A DNA stretch of 64,000 bases. It comes from Vibrio rumoiensis (GTDB lineage: Bacteria; Pseudomonadota; Gammaproteobacteria; Enterobacterales; Vibrionaceae). Made by a program: the position numbers and the translations under genes. The stretch covers positions 2,604,001-2,668,000 of the forward strand of contig NZ_AP018685.1 in assembly GCF_002218045.2 (NCBI RefSeq), written 5' to 3'. Below the pieces are notes generated by a model. It saw only the letters and a list, made by a program, of their open reading frames with translations, made no database searches and was not told the DNA's origin. Shown piece by piece: positions 27,376 to 36,364 of the stretch (position 1 is the stretch's first letter; every line of letters starts with the position of its first letter).

Positions 27376-27681
27376 CTACCCTATCCCCATAGCGAAGAGT
27401 TTGGCAAGATATTGCAGCTCTTCATCGGCCTGATTCGGTGCCATCGCTTCTAACCAAATAGTTTCGGAATAATGTTCCGCACGTAAAAATAATTGGCAGC
27501 CTTCAAAATCAATCAGCCAGGAATGCAAATCCGCATCATTTTGCTTTTCAATAATAGAAGCCGATAACAACTTCACCAACTCTGAGCCAAATACTGGAAA
27601 AGAGTCATAATCAAACCTAGGGTTAAGTAAAATAACTCGCCCAGCCTGTGCATCGAATTCTCTTAAGCTGTATTTGGCCAT
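27376..27681 (-). CDS. DUF3630-like protein downstream of recQ
   Basis: A 101-residue soluble acidic protein with no membrane segment and no catalytic motif that I recognise. It resembles the DUF3630 proteins found next to recQ in Vibrio; function unknown. It starts three bases after the recQ stop with GAAGGGTAGG as ribosome site, so it is cotranscribed and perhaps translationally coupled with recQ. Confidence 0.7.
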   Translation of the reverse strand: MAKYSLREFDAQAGRVILLNPRFDYDSFPVFGSELVKLLSASIIEKQNDADLHSWLIDFEGCQLFLRAEHYSETIWLEAMAPNQADEELQYLAKLFAMGIG

Positions 27682-27684
27682 AAC

Positions 27685-29526
27685 CTACCCTTCACCATTG
27701 GTTAAATGTTCTTGAATTAAATCTAAAAAGGCATCGGCGTATTTTTCTAGCTTGCGCTGTCCTACCCCGTTAACTGCTAGCATTTCACCATAAGACGTCG
27801 GCAATATATCAGCCATGTCGACTAACGTTGCATCACTGAATACCACATAAGGTGGCAAACCATCTTCATCGGCAATCGCTTTACGCAATTTACGTAACTT
27901 GGCAAATAACTTCTTATCGTAATTTTTAGTGACCAGTTTGTCGTTTTTAGCTGAACGTACTGCGGTATCTAAACGCGGCACCGCCAATTCAATCGACATT
28001 TCACCACGCAATAAAGGACGGGCTTCTTCAGTTAGTTGCAAGGTAGAGTTACGAGTAATATTTTGCGTGAGTAGTCCTTTGTGAATCAATTGGCGCATGA
28101 TGCTGACCCAATAATCATGACTATGTTCTTTGCCTATCCCATAGGTGCTGATCTTGTCGTGGCCGTTATCACGCACTCGAATATTTTGCATGCCACGTAA
28201 CACTTCCACCACATAACCGACCCCAAAACTTTGATTGACTCGGTACACACAAGAAAGTGCCTTTTGCGCCGCTTCGGTGCCATCAAAATGTTTCGGTGGA
28301 TCTAAGCAGATATCACAGTTACCACACGCTTTATGGCTATATTCGCCAAAGTAATTTAGCAGTACTTGGCGACGACAGGTTTGCGCTTCAGCAAAAGCAC
28401 TCATCGCATTCAGTTTATGGGTTTCTACCTGTTTTTGCGGGCCATCGTCTTTTTCATCCAACATGCGACGCAACCACCCCATATCAGCAGGGTCATATAA
28501 CATCACCGCTTCCGCCGGTAAGCCATCGCGTCCTGCTCGCCCGGTTTCTTGATAATAAGATTCAATGTTACGCGGAATATCGAAATGCAGTACGAAACGC
28601 ACGTTGGGCTTATTGATGCCCATCCCAAAGGCCACCGTCGCTACCACGATTTGAATGTCGTCTTTTTGAAAGGCTTCTTGCACATAAGCCCGCTCATCAT
28701 TATCCATACCGGCATGATAACCTGCGGCACGAATATGATTGTTACACAGCTTCTCGGTCACCATTTCGACCTTTTTACGGCTGCCACAATAAATGATGCC
28801 ACACTGCCCTTTTTGCGTTGCAAGGTAGCGGATCACTTGAGAAACGGGCTTATGTTTTTCTAATAAGGTGTAGCGAATATTAGGGCGATCAAAGCTACCC
28901 AAATATTCCAAAGGTTGATTGAGTTGCAGGCGAGAAATAATGTCTTTACGCGTCGCGTCATCAGCAGTCGCGGTTAATGCCATCACCGGCACATGAGGAA
29001 AACGCTGCTTTAATTGGCCAAGTAGTGCGTACTCAGGACGAAAATCATGCCCCCATTGAGAAATACAGTGCGCTTCATCGACCGCAATCATGCTCAGTGG
29101 TAAGTGCTCTAATCGTTCACTAAAATCTCGGCTTAAGATACGCTCCGGTGAGATGTAGACCATCTTCAATTGGCCGTTGTTCATCCGGTTATATACCCGA
29201 ATCAACTCCTCTCTTTCCATACTGGAATTAATGCATTCTGCCGCCACCCCATTGGCTTTTAATTGGTCGACTTGGTCTTTCATTAAAGAAATCAACGGGG
29301 AGATAACAATGGTGAGACCAGAATGCAGCAAAGCAGGAACTTGATAGCATAAAGACTTGCCACCACCGGTGGGCATGATCACTAAGCTATCTTGCCCGGC
29401 GAGCACACTGTCGATCACTTCTTGCTGACCAACACGAAAGTGCTGATAACCAAACACATCTTGCAGAGTTTGAGCCGGTGTCGGTGTTGAATGCGAATGC
29501 ACTTGTGCAGCGTCAGTGGTGGGCAT
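27685..29526 (-). CDS. recQ: ATP-dependent DNA helicase RecQ
   Basis: A 3'-5' helicase of recombination and fork repair. With the start at 29526 it is 613 residues (E. coli 609). Walker A MPTGGGKSLCYQ, DEAH box VDEAHCISQWGHDFRPEY, helicase motif VI GRAGRDG, the four-cysteine zinc site (CRRQVLLNYFGE ... CGNCDIC), an RQC domain and a C-terminal HRDC domain are all visible. The frame stays open to 29619, but the extra 31 residues are encoded by a dispersed repeat, so the downstream ATG is used. Confidence 0.96.
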   Translation of the reverse strand: MPTTDAAQVHSHSTPTPAQTLQDVFGYQHFRVGQQEVIDSVLAGQDSLVIMPTGGGKSLCYQVPALLHSGLTIVISPLISLMKDQVDQLKANGVAAECINSSMEREELIRVYNRMNNGQLKMVYISPERILSRDFSERLEHLPLSMIAVDEAHCISQWGHDFRPEYALLGQLKQRFPHVPVMALTATADDATRKDIISRLQLNQPLEYLGSFDRPNIRYTLLEKHKPVSQVIRYLATQKGQCGIIYCGSRKKVEMVTEKLCNNHIRAAGYHAGMDNDERAYVQEAFQKDDIQIVVATVAFGMGINKPNVRFVLHFDIPRNIESYYQETGRAGRDGLPAEAVMLYDPADMGWLRRMLDEKDDGPQKQVETHKLNAMSAFAEAQTCRRQVLLNYFGEYSHKACGNCDICLDPPKHFDGTEAAQKALSCVYRVNQSFGVGYVVEVLRGMQNIRVRDNGHDKISTYGIGKEHSHDYWVSIMRQLIHKGLLTQNITRNSTLQLTEEARPLLRGEMSIELAVPRLDTAVRSAKNDKLVTKNYDKKLFAKLRKLRKAIADEDGLPPYVVFSDATLVDMADILPTSYGEMLAVNGVGQRKLEKYADAFLDLIQEHLTNGEG

Positions 29527-29570
29527 GCCTATCTCAATACAAAAAGTGAACCTAAAAATCAGCCGCCCAT

Positions 29571-29620
29571 TGTATACCCAAGTCACCTCAAGATGCGAGT
29601 TTGGATATGATTGAAACATG
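29571..29620 (+). repeat. Dispersed repeat, TATACCCAAGT type (copy 2)
   Basis: TATACCCAAGTCACCTCAAG followed by ATGCGAG, between recQ and rarD. It shares its core with 1706-1740 and 38214-38295. Confidence 0.6.
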
Positions 29621-29718
29621 AGGATCGGGCAATTTACTTATTCCCGTAATTCATTAGGTAAATCACTTATCCGATTTTATACTTGCTGGCCTTTCTAATA
29701 ATAAAAAGATAAACCGTT

Positions 29719-30705
29719 ATGGATGATCAATTAAAACGTACTCAGCAAGGCGTACTACTTGCGGTTCTTGCCTACCTAATGTGGGGAATTGCCCCAATCT
29801 ACTTTAAAGCCCTCGGTGATGTTCCCCCTTTTGAAATCCTTTGTCACCGCATTATCTGGTCTTTTGTTTTTCTTGCCGCGTTATTGTATTTCACCAATGG
29901 CTGGCCAACGGTCAAAGAGACATTACGCTCTAAAACCAAAGTCACTTATTTATTGATCACTTCCGTTACTATTGGCGCCAATTGGCTCGTATTCATTTGG
30001 GCGATCAGCATTGGTCACATGCTCGATGCCAGCTTAGGGTATTACATCAACCCTTTATTTAATGTCATCTTAGGCATGATTTTTTTAAGTGAGAAGTTAC
30101 GTAAACTGCAATGGTTTGCGGTCGCGCTCGCCACCATTGGTGTGTTAGTGCAACTGGTAGTGTTTGGTTCAGTACCGATCATTGCAATGATGCTGGCATT
30201 CACGTTTGGTATGTATGGCTTATTACGTAAAAAGGTTAATTTGGATGCCTTTACCGGATTATTCATTGAAACCTTAGTACTGCTCCCAGTGGCGTTTCTT
30301 TACTTGTTTGCGTTCGCCGATACCGCCACCAGCCACTTAGGCGAGAATAGCCTAACGCTGAATGTCTTACTGATTTCTGCCGGTATTGTTACAACACTCC
30401 CTTTACTATGTTTTGCTGGGGCGGCGGTACGCTTACGTCTCGCCACCTTAGGTTTTATTCAATATATCGGACCAAGCTTAATGTTCATCTTAGCGGTGTT
30501 TGTTTATGGCGAATCCTTCACTCAAGATAAAATCATCACTTTTGCTTGCATTTGGGCAGCATTGATTGTGTTTACTTGGGATGGATTAAAGAACAACGCT
30601 AACAACAAAAGATTAGCCGCCGCACAGAAAAAGGATGCGCTAGACGTTGATATTACCAATGAAACGTTGACACAGGATTTAAACCAAACCAATGAACGAA
30701 ATTAG
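29719..30705 (+). CDS. rarD: RarD, EamA/DMT family permease
   Basis: A drug/metabolite-superfamily carrier with about ten membrane segments in two EamA repeats. 328 residues, longer than E. coli RarD because of a hydrophilic tail after residue 290. The N-terminus GVLLAVLAYLMWGIAPIYFK is typical. The substrate is unknown; the name comes from chloramphenicol resistance in Pseudomonas. It overlaps the next gene by 14 bp. Confidence 0.9.
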   Translation: MDDQLKRTQQGVLLAVLAYLMWGIAPIYFKALGDVPPFEILCHRIIWSFVFLAALLYFTNGWPTVKETLRSKTKVTYLLITSVTIGANWLVFIWAISIGHMLDASLGYYINPLFNVILGMIFLSEKLRKLQWFAVALATIGVLVQLVVFGSVPIIAMMLAFTFGMYGLLRKKVNLDAFTGLFIETLVLLPVAFLYLFAFADTATSHLGENSLTLNVLLISAGIVTTLPLLCFAGAAVRLRLATLGFIQYIGPSLMFILAVFVYGESFTQDKIITFACIWAALIVFTWDGLKNNANNKRLAAAQKKDALDVDITNETLTQDLNQTNERN

Positions 30706-31342
30706 TTTATTACTCACCCTCGCCAGTGTGCACTTTATTGCTTTAATGAGCCCTGGGCCGGACTTTGCTCTGATCGTACAAAATACCAGTCACCATGGTC
30801 GAAAAACCGGGTTAACCATCGCCGCTGGGTTATCGCTAGGGATCTTGATTCATTCGATCTTAAGTATCACGGGCATTAGTTACCTAGTTCAGCAACATCC
30901 GATGTTTTTTTCTATTTTACAACTGCTCGGTGGTAGCTATTTACTATGGCTAGGCTTTGGTGCGCTTAAATCTATTTATCAGCACAAACGTTCAGACAAC
31001 CAAACCGAACGTAAGCCAAGCCGGATACTGAAAGATCAAACCAAAGCGTTTTCCAAAGGGTTAATGACCAATTTATTGAACCCCAAAGCCTTAGTGTTTT
31101 TTGTCAGTTTGATGTCGTCTTTAGTCCCTGCCACTATGTCGGTCGCAGGAAAAAGCGCCGCGGTATTTATTTTATGGTCATTGGCTTTATTGTGGTTTTC
31201 ACTGTTGGCTTGGATGTTGTCCACCAAAACTTTACAACGTAAATTGGAAGCCTCGGCAATCTACATAGATAGCATTTGTGGGATCATCTTCACACTATTA
31301 GGGGGAGTGATCTTAACCCAAGCAATTGGTCATTTGAGCTAA
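30692..31342 (+). CDS. LysE/RhtC-type amino acid exporter
   Basis: 216 residues with five to six membrane segments and the family motif SPGPDFALIVQNT near residue 20, plus NLLNPKALVFFVS. RhtC and RhtB, encoded beside recQ in E. coli, export threonine and homoserine, so a RhtC-like role is likely but the exact substrate is inference. Translation is probably coupled to rarD through the 14-bp overlap. Confidence 0.85.
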   Translation: MNEISLLLTLASVHFIALMSPGPDFALIVQNTSHHGRKTGLTIAAGLSLGILIHSILSITGISYLVQQHPMFFSILQLLGGSYLLWLGFGALKSIYQHKRSDNQTERKPSRILKDQTKAFSKGLMTNLLNPKALVFFVSLMSSLVPATMSVAGKSAAVFILWSLALLWFSLLAWMLSTKTLQRKLEASAIYIDSICGIIFTLLGGVILTQAIGHLS

Positions 31343-31365
31343 TATGCAGACTTACCACCTCACTC

Positions 31366-31385
31366 TTGTGCGAGATCTCGCACAA
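31366..31385. promoter_or_regulatory. VarA/UvrY (GacA-type) binding palindrome upstream of csrB
   Basis: TTGTGCGAGATCTCGCACAA is a perfect 20-bp palindrome. Its core resembles the E. coli csrB UvrY site TGTGAGAGATCTCTTACA and the GacA box. It lies about 170 bp before the expected RNA start, like the distal E. coli site. Confidence 0.75.
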
Positions 31386-31542
31386 ATAAGTGAGAAAACT
31401 AACATTAATGCATAATAAAAAGCGACAAAAAACACCCTAAGGCATTGAAAGATAAAGAACCAGGTTATAATTGTGTTATTTTTTATTAAATAATTTGAAC
31501 TCGCACCATTGTTCCTTTTAGGTTTATGCGTAATATTAACCC

Positions 31543-31963
31543 TGTCGGAAGGATGCTGACAGGAACAGGAAAGACCCAAGGATTGGTCATCTTCAGGATG
31601 AAGATTTGGTTACTTAGGATGAGTAATCAGCACGGAGCAAACGGACATTGAATGGACGCAATCATTACTAGGATGGTAATGACTAAGGAAAGACAATGGA
31701 CACCTCAGGATTGAGGCTATGGAACACACATCAGGACGATGTGAATGGACACCGCTCATGGAACAAGTGATGCGCGCTAATTAGGATAATTAGCAGGCTA
31801 GGATAAGGCCAAGGACACCGCTAGGATGGCGATGAAAAGGAATACGCTGAAGGACACAGCACTGCTATCAAGGATTTGATGCATGGAGCACTATTAGTAG
31901 CCGGATTGCTGCGAGTAAGACTATAACCCCGATGGGCTTTTGCTCTCGGGGTTTTTCTTTTTT
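31543..31963 (+). ncRNA. csrB: CsrB-type regulatory RNA (CsrA sponge)
   Basis: About 420 nt with 27 GGA triplets by my count. Many are in loops of short hairpins, such as TCTTCAGGATGAAGA, TTACTAGGATGGTAA, CCTCAGGATTGAGG, CACATCAGGACGATGTG and GCTAATTAGGATAATTAGC. It ends in a terminator (AACCCCGA/TCGGGGTT, T run). A -10-like TAATAT at 31531 sets the approximate start. Such RNAs sequester CsrA under VarS/VarA control. Vibrios carry several copies (CsrB, C, D); which one this is cannot be told. Confidence 0.95.
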
Positions 31964-32040
31964 AGCGAACGAATGCCACCTATCAAAAATAAGGCGGCCC
32001 AACTTGGCCGCCTTAACGATTCTAAAAATACTGACACTAG

Positions 32041-32568
32041 TTATTCAGCGTTTTTCTCGGCGCGTGAGCCTTTTTTATGTGCATGGTCTTTCATTTTTTG
32101 CCACTTTTCCATGCATTGCTGATGTTGCTCACCTTTTAATTTAGTGAACTCTTGCTTCTGCTCAGGCGTCAATACACTAAACATATCATGGCGTGCTTTT
32201 GCCATTTTCACTTGGCCTTCAACACGTTGTGCTGCCATTTTTTGAGCAAGGTCTGTGACTGCCGCTTGGTCAAAATTATCCGCCATTACCAATTTTTGCA
32301 TTTGCTCATGCTCTGCCGACATTTCCGCCATATTCGACTTAAAACCGTCTTTCATTGCGGCAAAATCTTGCTGACGTAATTCTTTTAATTTTGTTTTTTG
32401 TGCATCCGTTAAATCAAGCTGTTTCCAGATGCCACGTTCCATCCCCATGCCACACTTTTGATCCATTTTAACGTGATCACCGTGACCGGCGGCTAAGGCA
32501 GAAGCAGAACCGAAAGCCAAAGGGGCAGCAAGTAACACGAGTGCGCTTTTTGTGATAAATGATTTCAT
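32041..32568 (-). CDS. cpxP: Spy/CpxP family periplasmic protein
   Basis: A periplasmic adaptor and chaperone that restrains CpxA. 175 residues with a signal peptide (about 1-26, ending ALA) and the two family motifs LTDAQ and LTPEQ in a mostly helical chain. A His/Lys-rich tail is present. A longer frame to 32604 is possible, but the ATG at 32568 begins the signal peptide. Divergent from cpxRA, with CpxR boxes between. Confidence 0.88.
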   Translation of the reverse strand: MKSFITKSALVLLAAPLAFGSASALAAGHGDHVKMDQKCGMGMERGIWKQLDLTDAQKTKLKELRQQDFAAMKDGFKSNMAEMSAEHEQMQKLVMADNFDQAAVTDLAQKMAAQRVEGQVKMAKARHDMFSVLTPEQKQEFTKLKGEQHQQCMEKWQKMKDHAHKKGSRAEKNAE

Positions 32569-32654
32569 AATTCTGTACCTTTCTATTATGGATATGGTGA
32601 ACACTCATTTTTATTTGTCGGTGTTCCTATGCCAATCAGAATAGCCTCTGCAAT

Positions 32655-32690
32655 GTAAAAGGGTGTATCGCTTACGTAAAACAATGTAAA
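32655..32690 (+). promoter_or_regulatory. Two CpxR boxes between cpxP and cpxR
   Basis: GTAAA-N5-GTAAA is exact at 32676-32690. A near match, GTAAA-N5-GTATC, is at 32655-32669. They are 21 bp apart, two helical turns. CpxR activation of cpxP and autoregulation of cpxRA are expected. The rest of the 330-bp gap shows no gene. Confidence 0.85.
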
Positions 32691-32898
32691 TCGTTGTCAA
32701 ACTAGTCGTTTTTCCTAACGAAACAGAGATAATGCTATTATTGCATTCGATATATAGCGTCCAAAGTAACTGGCGTGACAGTCAGCCGACAAGTCAATGA
32801 GATTCTATAATCATAGCGCTCCTATGTGATTAGGGTGAATGAACGTCAATAACAAAACTGCAACGTCAAATACCAGGGAAATACCTAAAAGGCTCTTT

Positions 32899-33576
32899 AT
32901 GACCCATATTCTATTAGTTGATGATGATAGCGAACTCACTGCCTTGCTTGAGGATATTTTAACCTTAGAAGGCTTTACCGTTTCACAGGCTCACAATGGT
33001 TATGAAGGCTTAGAAGCCCTCGACAGTAGTGTTGATTTGATCTTACTCGATATCATGATGCCCAAAATGAACGGTATGGAGATGCTCAAACAACTAAGGC
33101 AACAATGGCAAACGCCAGTGTTAATGCTGACTGCCAAAGGTGAAGAAGTCGACCGCGTGATAGGGCTTGAATTAGGCGCCGATGACTACTTGCCAAAGCC
33201 ATTTAGTGACCGTGAACTAATGGCGCGCATACGTGCTATTTTACGCCGCACTCAAGCCGTTAAACCAGAAACCTCGGAAACCACACCACATGGTTTACAA
33301 GTTTTTCCCGGTAAGCAAGAGGCGTATTATCAAGGGGCATTACTTGACCTCACCACGACCGAATTTGCTTTATTAGAGTATTTTTTAAGTCATATGGGTG
33401 AGTCGATTAGTAAAGAAGATTTAAGCCTAGAAGTGCTAGGTAAACGACTCAGTCCGTTTGATCGGGCGATTGATATGCATGTCTCTAATTTAAGAAAAAA
33501 ACTGTCAGAACATAATGAACATTCATTGATCAAAACCTTACGAGGGAAAGGCTATTTAATGATTGAGGACCAATAA
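32899..33576 (+). CDS. cpxR: Envelope stress response regulator CpxR
   Basis: OmpR-family regulator: receiver domain with D51 in LILLDIMMP and a C-terminal winged helix (SPFDRAIDMHVSNLRKKL). 225 residues with the start at 32899, which has AAAAGG before it; an upstream in-frame ATG at 32839 adds 20 unrelated residues. Its stop overlaps the cpxA start by one base. Confidence 0.95.
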   Translation: MTHILLVDDDSELTALLEDILTLEGFTVSQAHNGYEGLEALDSSVDLILLDIMMPKMNGMEMLKQLRQQWQTPVLMLTAKGEEVDRVIGLELGADDYLPKPFSDRELMARIRAILRRTQAVKPETSETTPHGLQVFPGKQEAYYQGALLDLTTTEFALLEYFLSHMGESISKEDLSLEVLGKRLSPFDRAIDMHVSNLRKKLSEHNEHSLIKTLRGKGYLMIEDQ

Positions 33577-34943
33577 TGAACTTACCTAAGTTCTCCAGTT
33601 TATATGGGCGAATTTTTGCTATTTTTTGGCTAACCATGCTGTTAGTGGTGATCGCTGTATTGGCCGCCTCACAGCTCGACCCAAGGCAATTGCATGACAT
33701 CCCAAACGAGCCTTTAAAAGGGATGCAACAAACAGGTCAAGATTTAACGAAGACTTATCAAGATACCCACTCATTGCGCAGCGCATTAACCACTATTGAG
33801 CGCACCAATATCGACCATGGTCGCCTAAGCTATTATTTTACCAATGCGGATGGTCGCTGGCTCAATCCACCTCAAGGTATGAGACTACGGGCATTAAATA
33901 ACTTTATTACTCAATCCGATAAATTAGACCGCCCTCAACAACGTCTCTACGGCAGGTTGATGGTCGCAGGGCCGATCCCGGTCGTAATTGCCAAGCAAAA
34001 CCTATACATGTACTTTGCGATTCGTTGGCACCAACCACCGCCCTTTTTATTGCAATTACTCGATAAGCCGATTCAACTTCTGTTGGCCGTGATGCTGATC
34101 AGTACCCCTCTTCTATTATGGCTCGCATGGGCACTCAGTAAGCCTGCAATGCGATTAGAGAAAGCGGCTCAGAAAGTCGCACGCGGAGTAATCGAATACG
34201 ATCCGGAGTTAGAAAAAGGGCCGAGTGAATTTAAACAAGCTGGCGCGAGCTTTAACCAAATGGTCACCGCCATCAACAATAAGATTTCCGAACAACAGCG
34301 GCTATTGTCCAATATTTCTCATGAACTGCGTTCCCCTCTCACTCGCTTAAGAATGGCGAATGCATTAGCGATTCGTAAGCAAGGTGAAAGCGCCGAACTC
34401 ACTCGCATCGATACCGAAGCAGAACGGTTAGAATTGATGATCAATGAATTATTAGAGCTATCGCGCCGACAAATCGATGCCCATCAAATTCGCCAGCATC
34501 TCTTCATTCAAGAGCTTTGGGAGGACACCATTGAAGATGGTAAGTTTGAAGCGGAGCAACAACAGAAAACACTCATTTGTGAATCGATCCCGAACGCTCA
34601 TATCACAGGGAATCCAAATTTACTGATTAGTGCGGTCGAAAATGTCATACGTAATGCCATTCGTTATTGCCATCAATCGGTTTGGGTCACGTTCACTCTG
34701 CAGAACGACAAACTACTCATACAAATTGAAGACGATGGTGAAGGTGTCGATGATTCCGAGTTAGACGCCATTTTCCGTCCATTTTATCGTGTTTCAACCG
34801 CTCGGGACCGACACAGCGGTGGTGCGGGTTTAGGCTTGGCGATCACTCATAATGTCATTATGCAGCACAATGGCGAGATTCAAGCGTCACGCAGCAAACA
34901 TGGTGGTCTGGCCGTACAATTGACTTTACCTATCGATTTATGA
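33576..34943 (+). CDS. cpxA: Envelope stress sensor histidine kinase CpxA
   Basis: Senses envelope protein misfolding and phosphorylates CpxR. 455 residues: TM1 (about 9-30), periplasmic sensor, TM2 (about 165-188), HAMP, then SHELRSPLTRLR with His249 and an HATPase domain with GAGLGLAI. Domain order and length match E. coli CpxA (His248). Cotranscribed with cpxR by one-base overlap. Confidence 0.95.
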   Translation: MNLPKFSSLYGRIFAIFWLTMLLVVIAVLAASQLDPRQLHDIPNEPLKGMQQTGQDLTKTYQDTHSLRSALTTIERTNIDHGRLSYYFTNADGRWLNPPQGMRLRALNNFITQSDKLDRPQQRLYGRLMVAGPIPVVIAKQNLYMYFAIRWHQPPPFLLQLLDKPIQLLLAVMLISTPLLLWLAWALSKPAMRLEKAAQKVARGVIEYDPELEKGPSEFKQAGASFNQMVTAINNKISEQQRLLSNISHELRSPLTRLRMANALAIRKQGESAELTRIDTEAERLELMINELLELSRRQIDAHQIRQHLFIQELWEDTIEDGKFEAEQQQKTLICESIPNAHITGNPNLLISAVENVIRNAIRYCHQSVWVTFTLQNDKLLIQIEDDGEGVDDSELDAIFRPFYRVSTARDRHSGGAGLGLAITHNVIMQHNGEIQASRSKHGGLAVQLTLPIDL

Positions 34944-35006
34944 TCAAGGGCTGGTATTATTGCCCTCTCTTTACAAGTAACCTAATCAACTAACGGTATC
35001 ACCACT

Positions 35007-35486
35007 ATGTTTGACATTGCTTTATTTGAACCAGAAATCGCCCCGAACACCGGCAACATCATTCGCTTATGTGCAAACTGTGGCGCTAACCTGCATTTAA
35101 TTGAGCCATTAGGGTTTGATTTAGAAGAGAAGAAAGTTCGTCGTGCTGGGCTTGATTATCACGATTTAGCACGAGTAAAGCGTCACAAAGATTACGCCGC
35201 TTTTATTGAGTATCTAGAGCAAGAAAAAGGTGGTCACTACCGTATTTTCGCCTGCACAACGAAAACCACCGGTCACCATGTGGATGCAGAATTTAAGCAA
35301 GGCGATGTCTTATTATTTGGCCCAGAGACCCGAGGCCTACCCGCTGACACCATTGAAGCACTGCCAATGGAACAACGCATTCGCATTCCTATGATGCCAG
35401 ACAGCCGTAGTTTGAATCTATCCAATGCCGTGGCAATTATAGCGTTTGAAGCGTGGCGTCAAATGGGATTTGAAGGGGCGGTTTAA
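35007..35486 (+). CDS. trmL: tRNA (cytidine/uridine-2'-O)-methyltransferase TrmL
   Basis: A SPOUT enzyme that 2'-O-methylates the wobble base of two leucine tRNAs. 159 residues, close to E. coli's 157. The motifs EIAPNTGNIIRLC near the start, FGPETRGLP in the middle and RSLNLSNAVAI near the end form the knot and SAM site. It follows cpxA at 63 bp. Confidence 0.95.
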   Translation: MFDIALFEPEIAPNTGNIIRLCANCGANLHLIEPLGFDLEEKKVRRAGLDYHDLARVKRHKDYAAFIEYLEQEKGGHYRIFACTTKTTGHHVDAEFKQGDVLLFGPETRGLPADTIEALPMEQRIRIPMMPDSRSLNLSNAVAIIAFEAWRQMGFEGAV

Positions 35487-35499
35487 AAGTAAGAGGAAC

Positions 35500-35860
35500 T
35501 AGGTTGCTAGTTCCTAGAAGAAGATAAGAAGACCGTGGTGAGAGCTGGGGTCTTTTTCGTGTATAGGGACTCGGGCGCTATGCTGCTAGTGGCTCGGAAA
35601 AGAAAAAAGCGAAAGAGCTAAGAAAAGAAAGAAACGAGACTCGGGGACGCTTCGCTCGAGAGCCGAAAAGCGCTTTTGTTGCGGGTGACGAGTTTCGGAT
35701 TGCGCGTAAGAGCGAAAGTATCATCGCTCAGATGAAGGACTCGCAACTCGGAGCGAAGCGTTCACGCATCTCGTTACCATCTTCTCACTCTTTCAAGCCA
35801 CGAGCAGCGGAGCGCCCGAGCCACGAGATCCGAAAACGCTCTTCCTAGAAACTAGAAACC
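35500..35860. repeat. Composite intergenic repeat, copy B
   Basis: Fills the gap between converging trmL and fxsA. Inner inverted repeat: 35570-35594 and 35796-35820 (22 of 25 match). The outer edges carry CTAGTTCCTAG (left) and CCTAGAAACTAG (right). A weak terminator-like AGACC/GGTCT hairpin with TTTTT lies at 35530-35557. Bases 35641-35671 are identical to 60303-60333 in copy C. No gene. Confidence 0.75.
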
Positions 35861-35869
35861 CATAACCCT

Positions 35870-36364
35870 CTACTTATCTATCCTTTTATCTTCATCGGTT
35901 TTCTTTTCAAATTCTCCTTCAAATACATCCCCTTGCTGATCATGCTCCGAGGTATTAAATGGATTGTCGCCATGAAATTGCGATGATGAATGAAACTGAG
36001 CAGAAGAACTGACTTTCACTCGCTGCATTAATTGTTTCGCCAGCCATGCGCGAGGAGCGGGCAACAAGACCAACATACCCAGTGCGTCGGTCATAAAGCC
36101 GGGAGTCAATAGTAATACCCCTGATACGGCCAACATTACCCCTTCAATAATTTGTTGCGCTGGCAGTTCACCTTGTTGCAAACGAGACTGCACCGACATC
36201 AAGGTTTGAATCCCCTGACTACGAACCAGCGATGCACCGACAAAAGCGGTCAGTAATACGATGGCAATGGTCGGCCATAAGCCAATCAGATCACCCACTT
36301 GAATAAATAACGCAATCTCAATAATCGGCACGCATATAAATAAAATAACTAAAATCGGAAACAC
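35870..36364 (-). CDS. fxsA: FxsA family membrane protein
   Basis: 164 residues with three to four membrane segments and a hydrophilic tail. The family pattern is visible in the N-terminus, in ASLVRSQG and in LLLTPGFMTDALG. In E. coli FxsA relieves phage T7 exclusion by F plasmid PifA; the normal role is unknown. The start is taken as the GTG at 36364 because AGGAGG lies five bases before it; the GTG at 36370 is too close to it. Confidence 0.85.
   Translation of the reverse strand: MFPILVILFICVPIIEIALFIQVGDLIGLWPTIAIVLLTAFVGASLVRSQGIQTLMSVQSRLQQGELPAQQIIEGVMLAVSGVLLLTPGFMTDALGMLVLLPAPRAWLAKQLMQRVKVSSSAQFHSSSQFHGDNPFNTSEHDQQGDVFEGEFEKKTDEDKRIDK

Noticed and set aside
31352..32144. Short frames over the csrB promoter and terminator
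   Set aside because: They overlap a clear regulatory RNA and its signals and look like nothing known.
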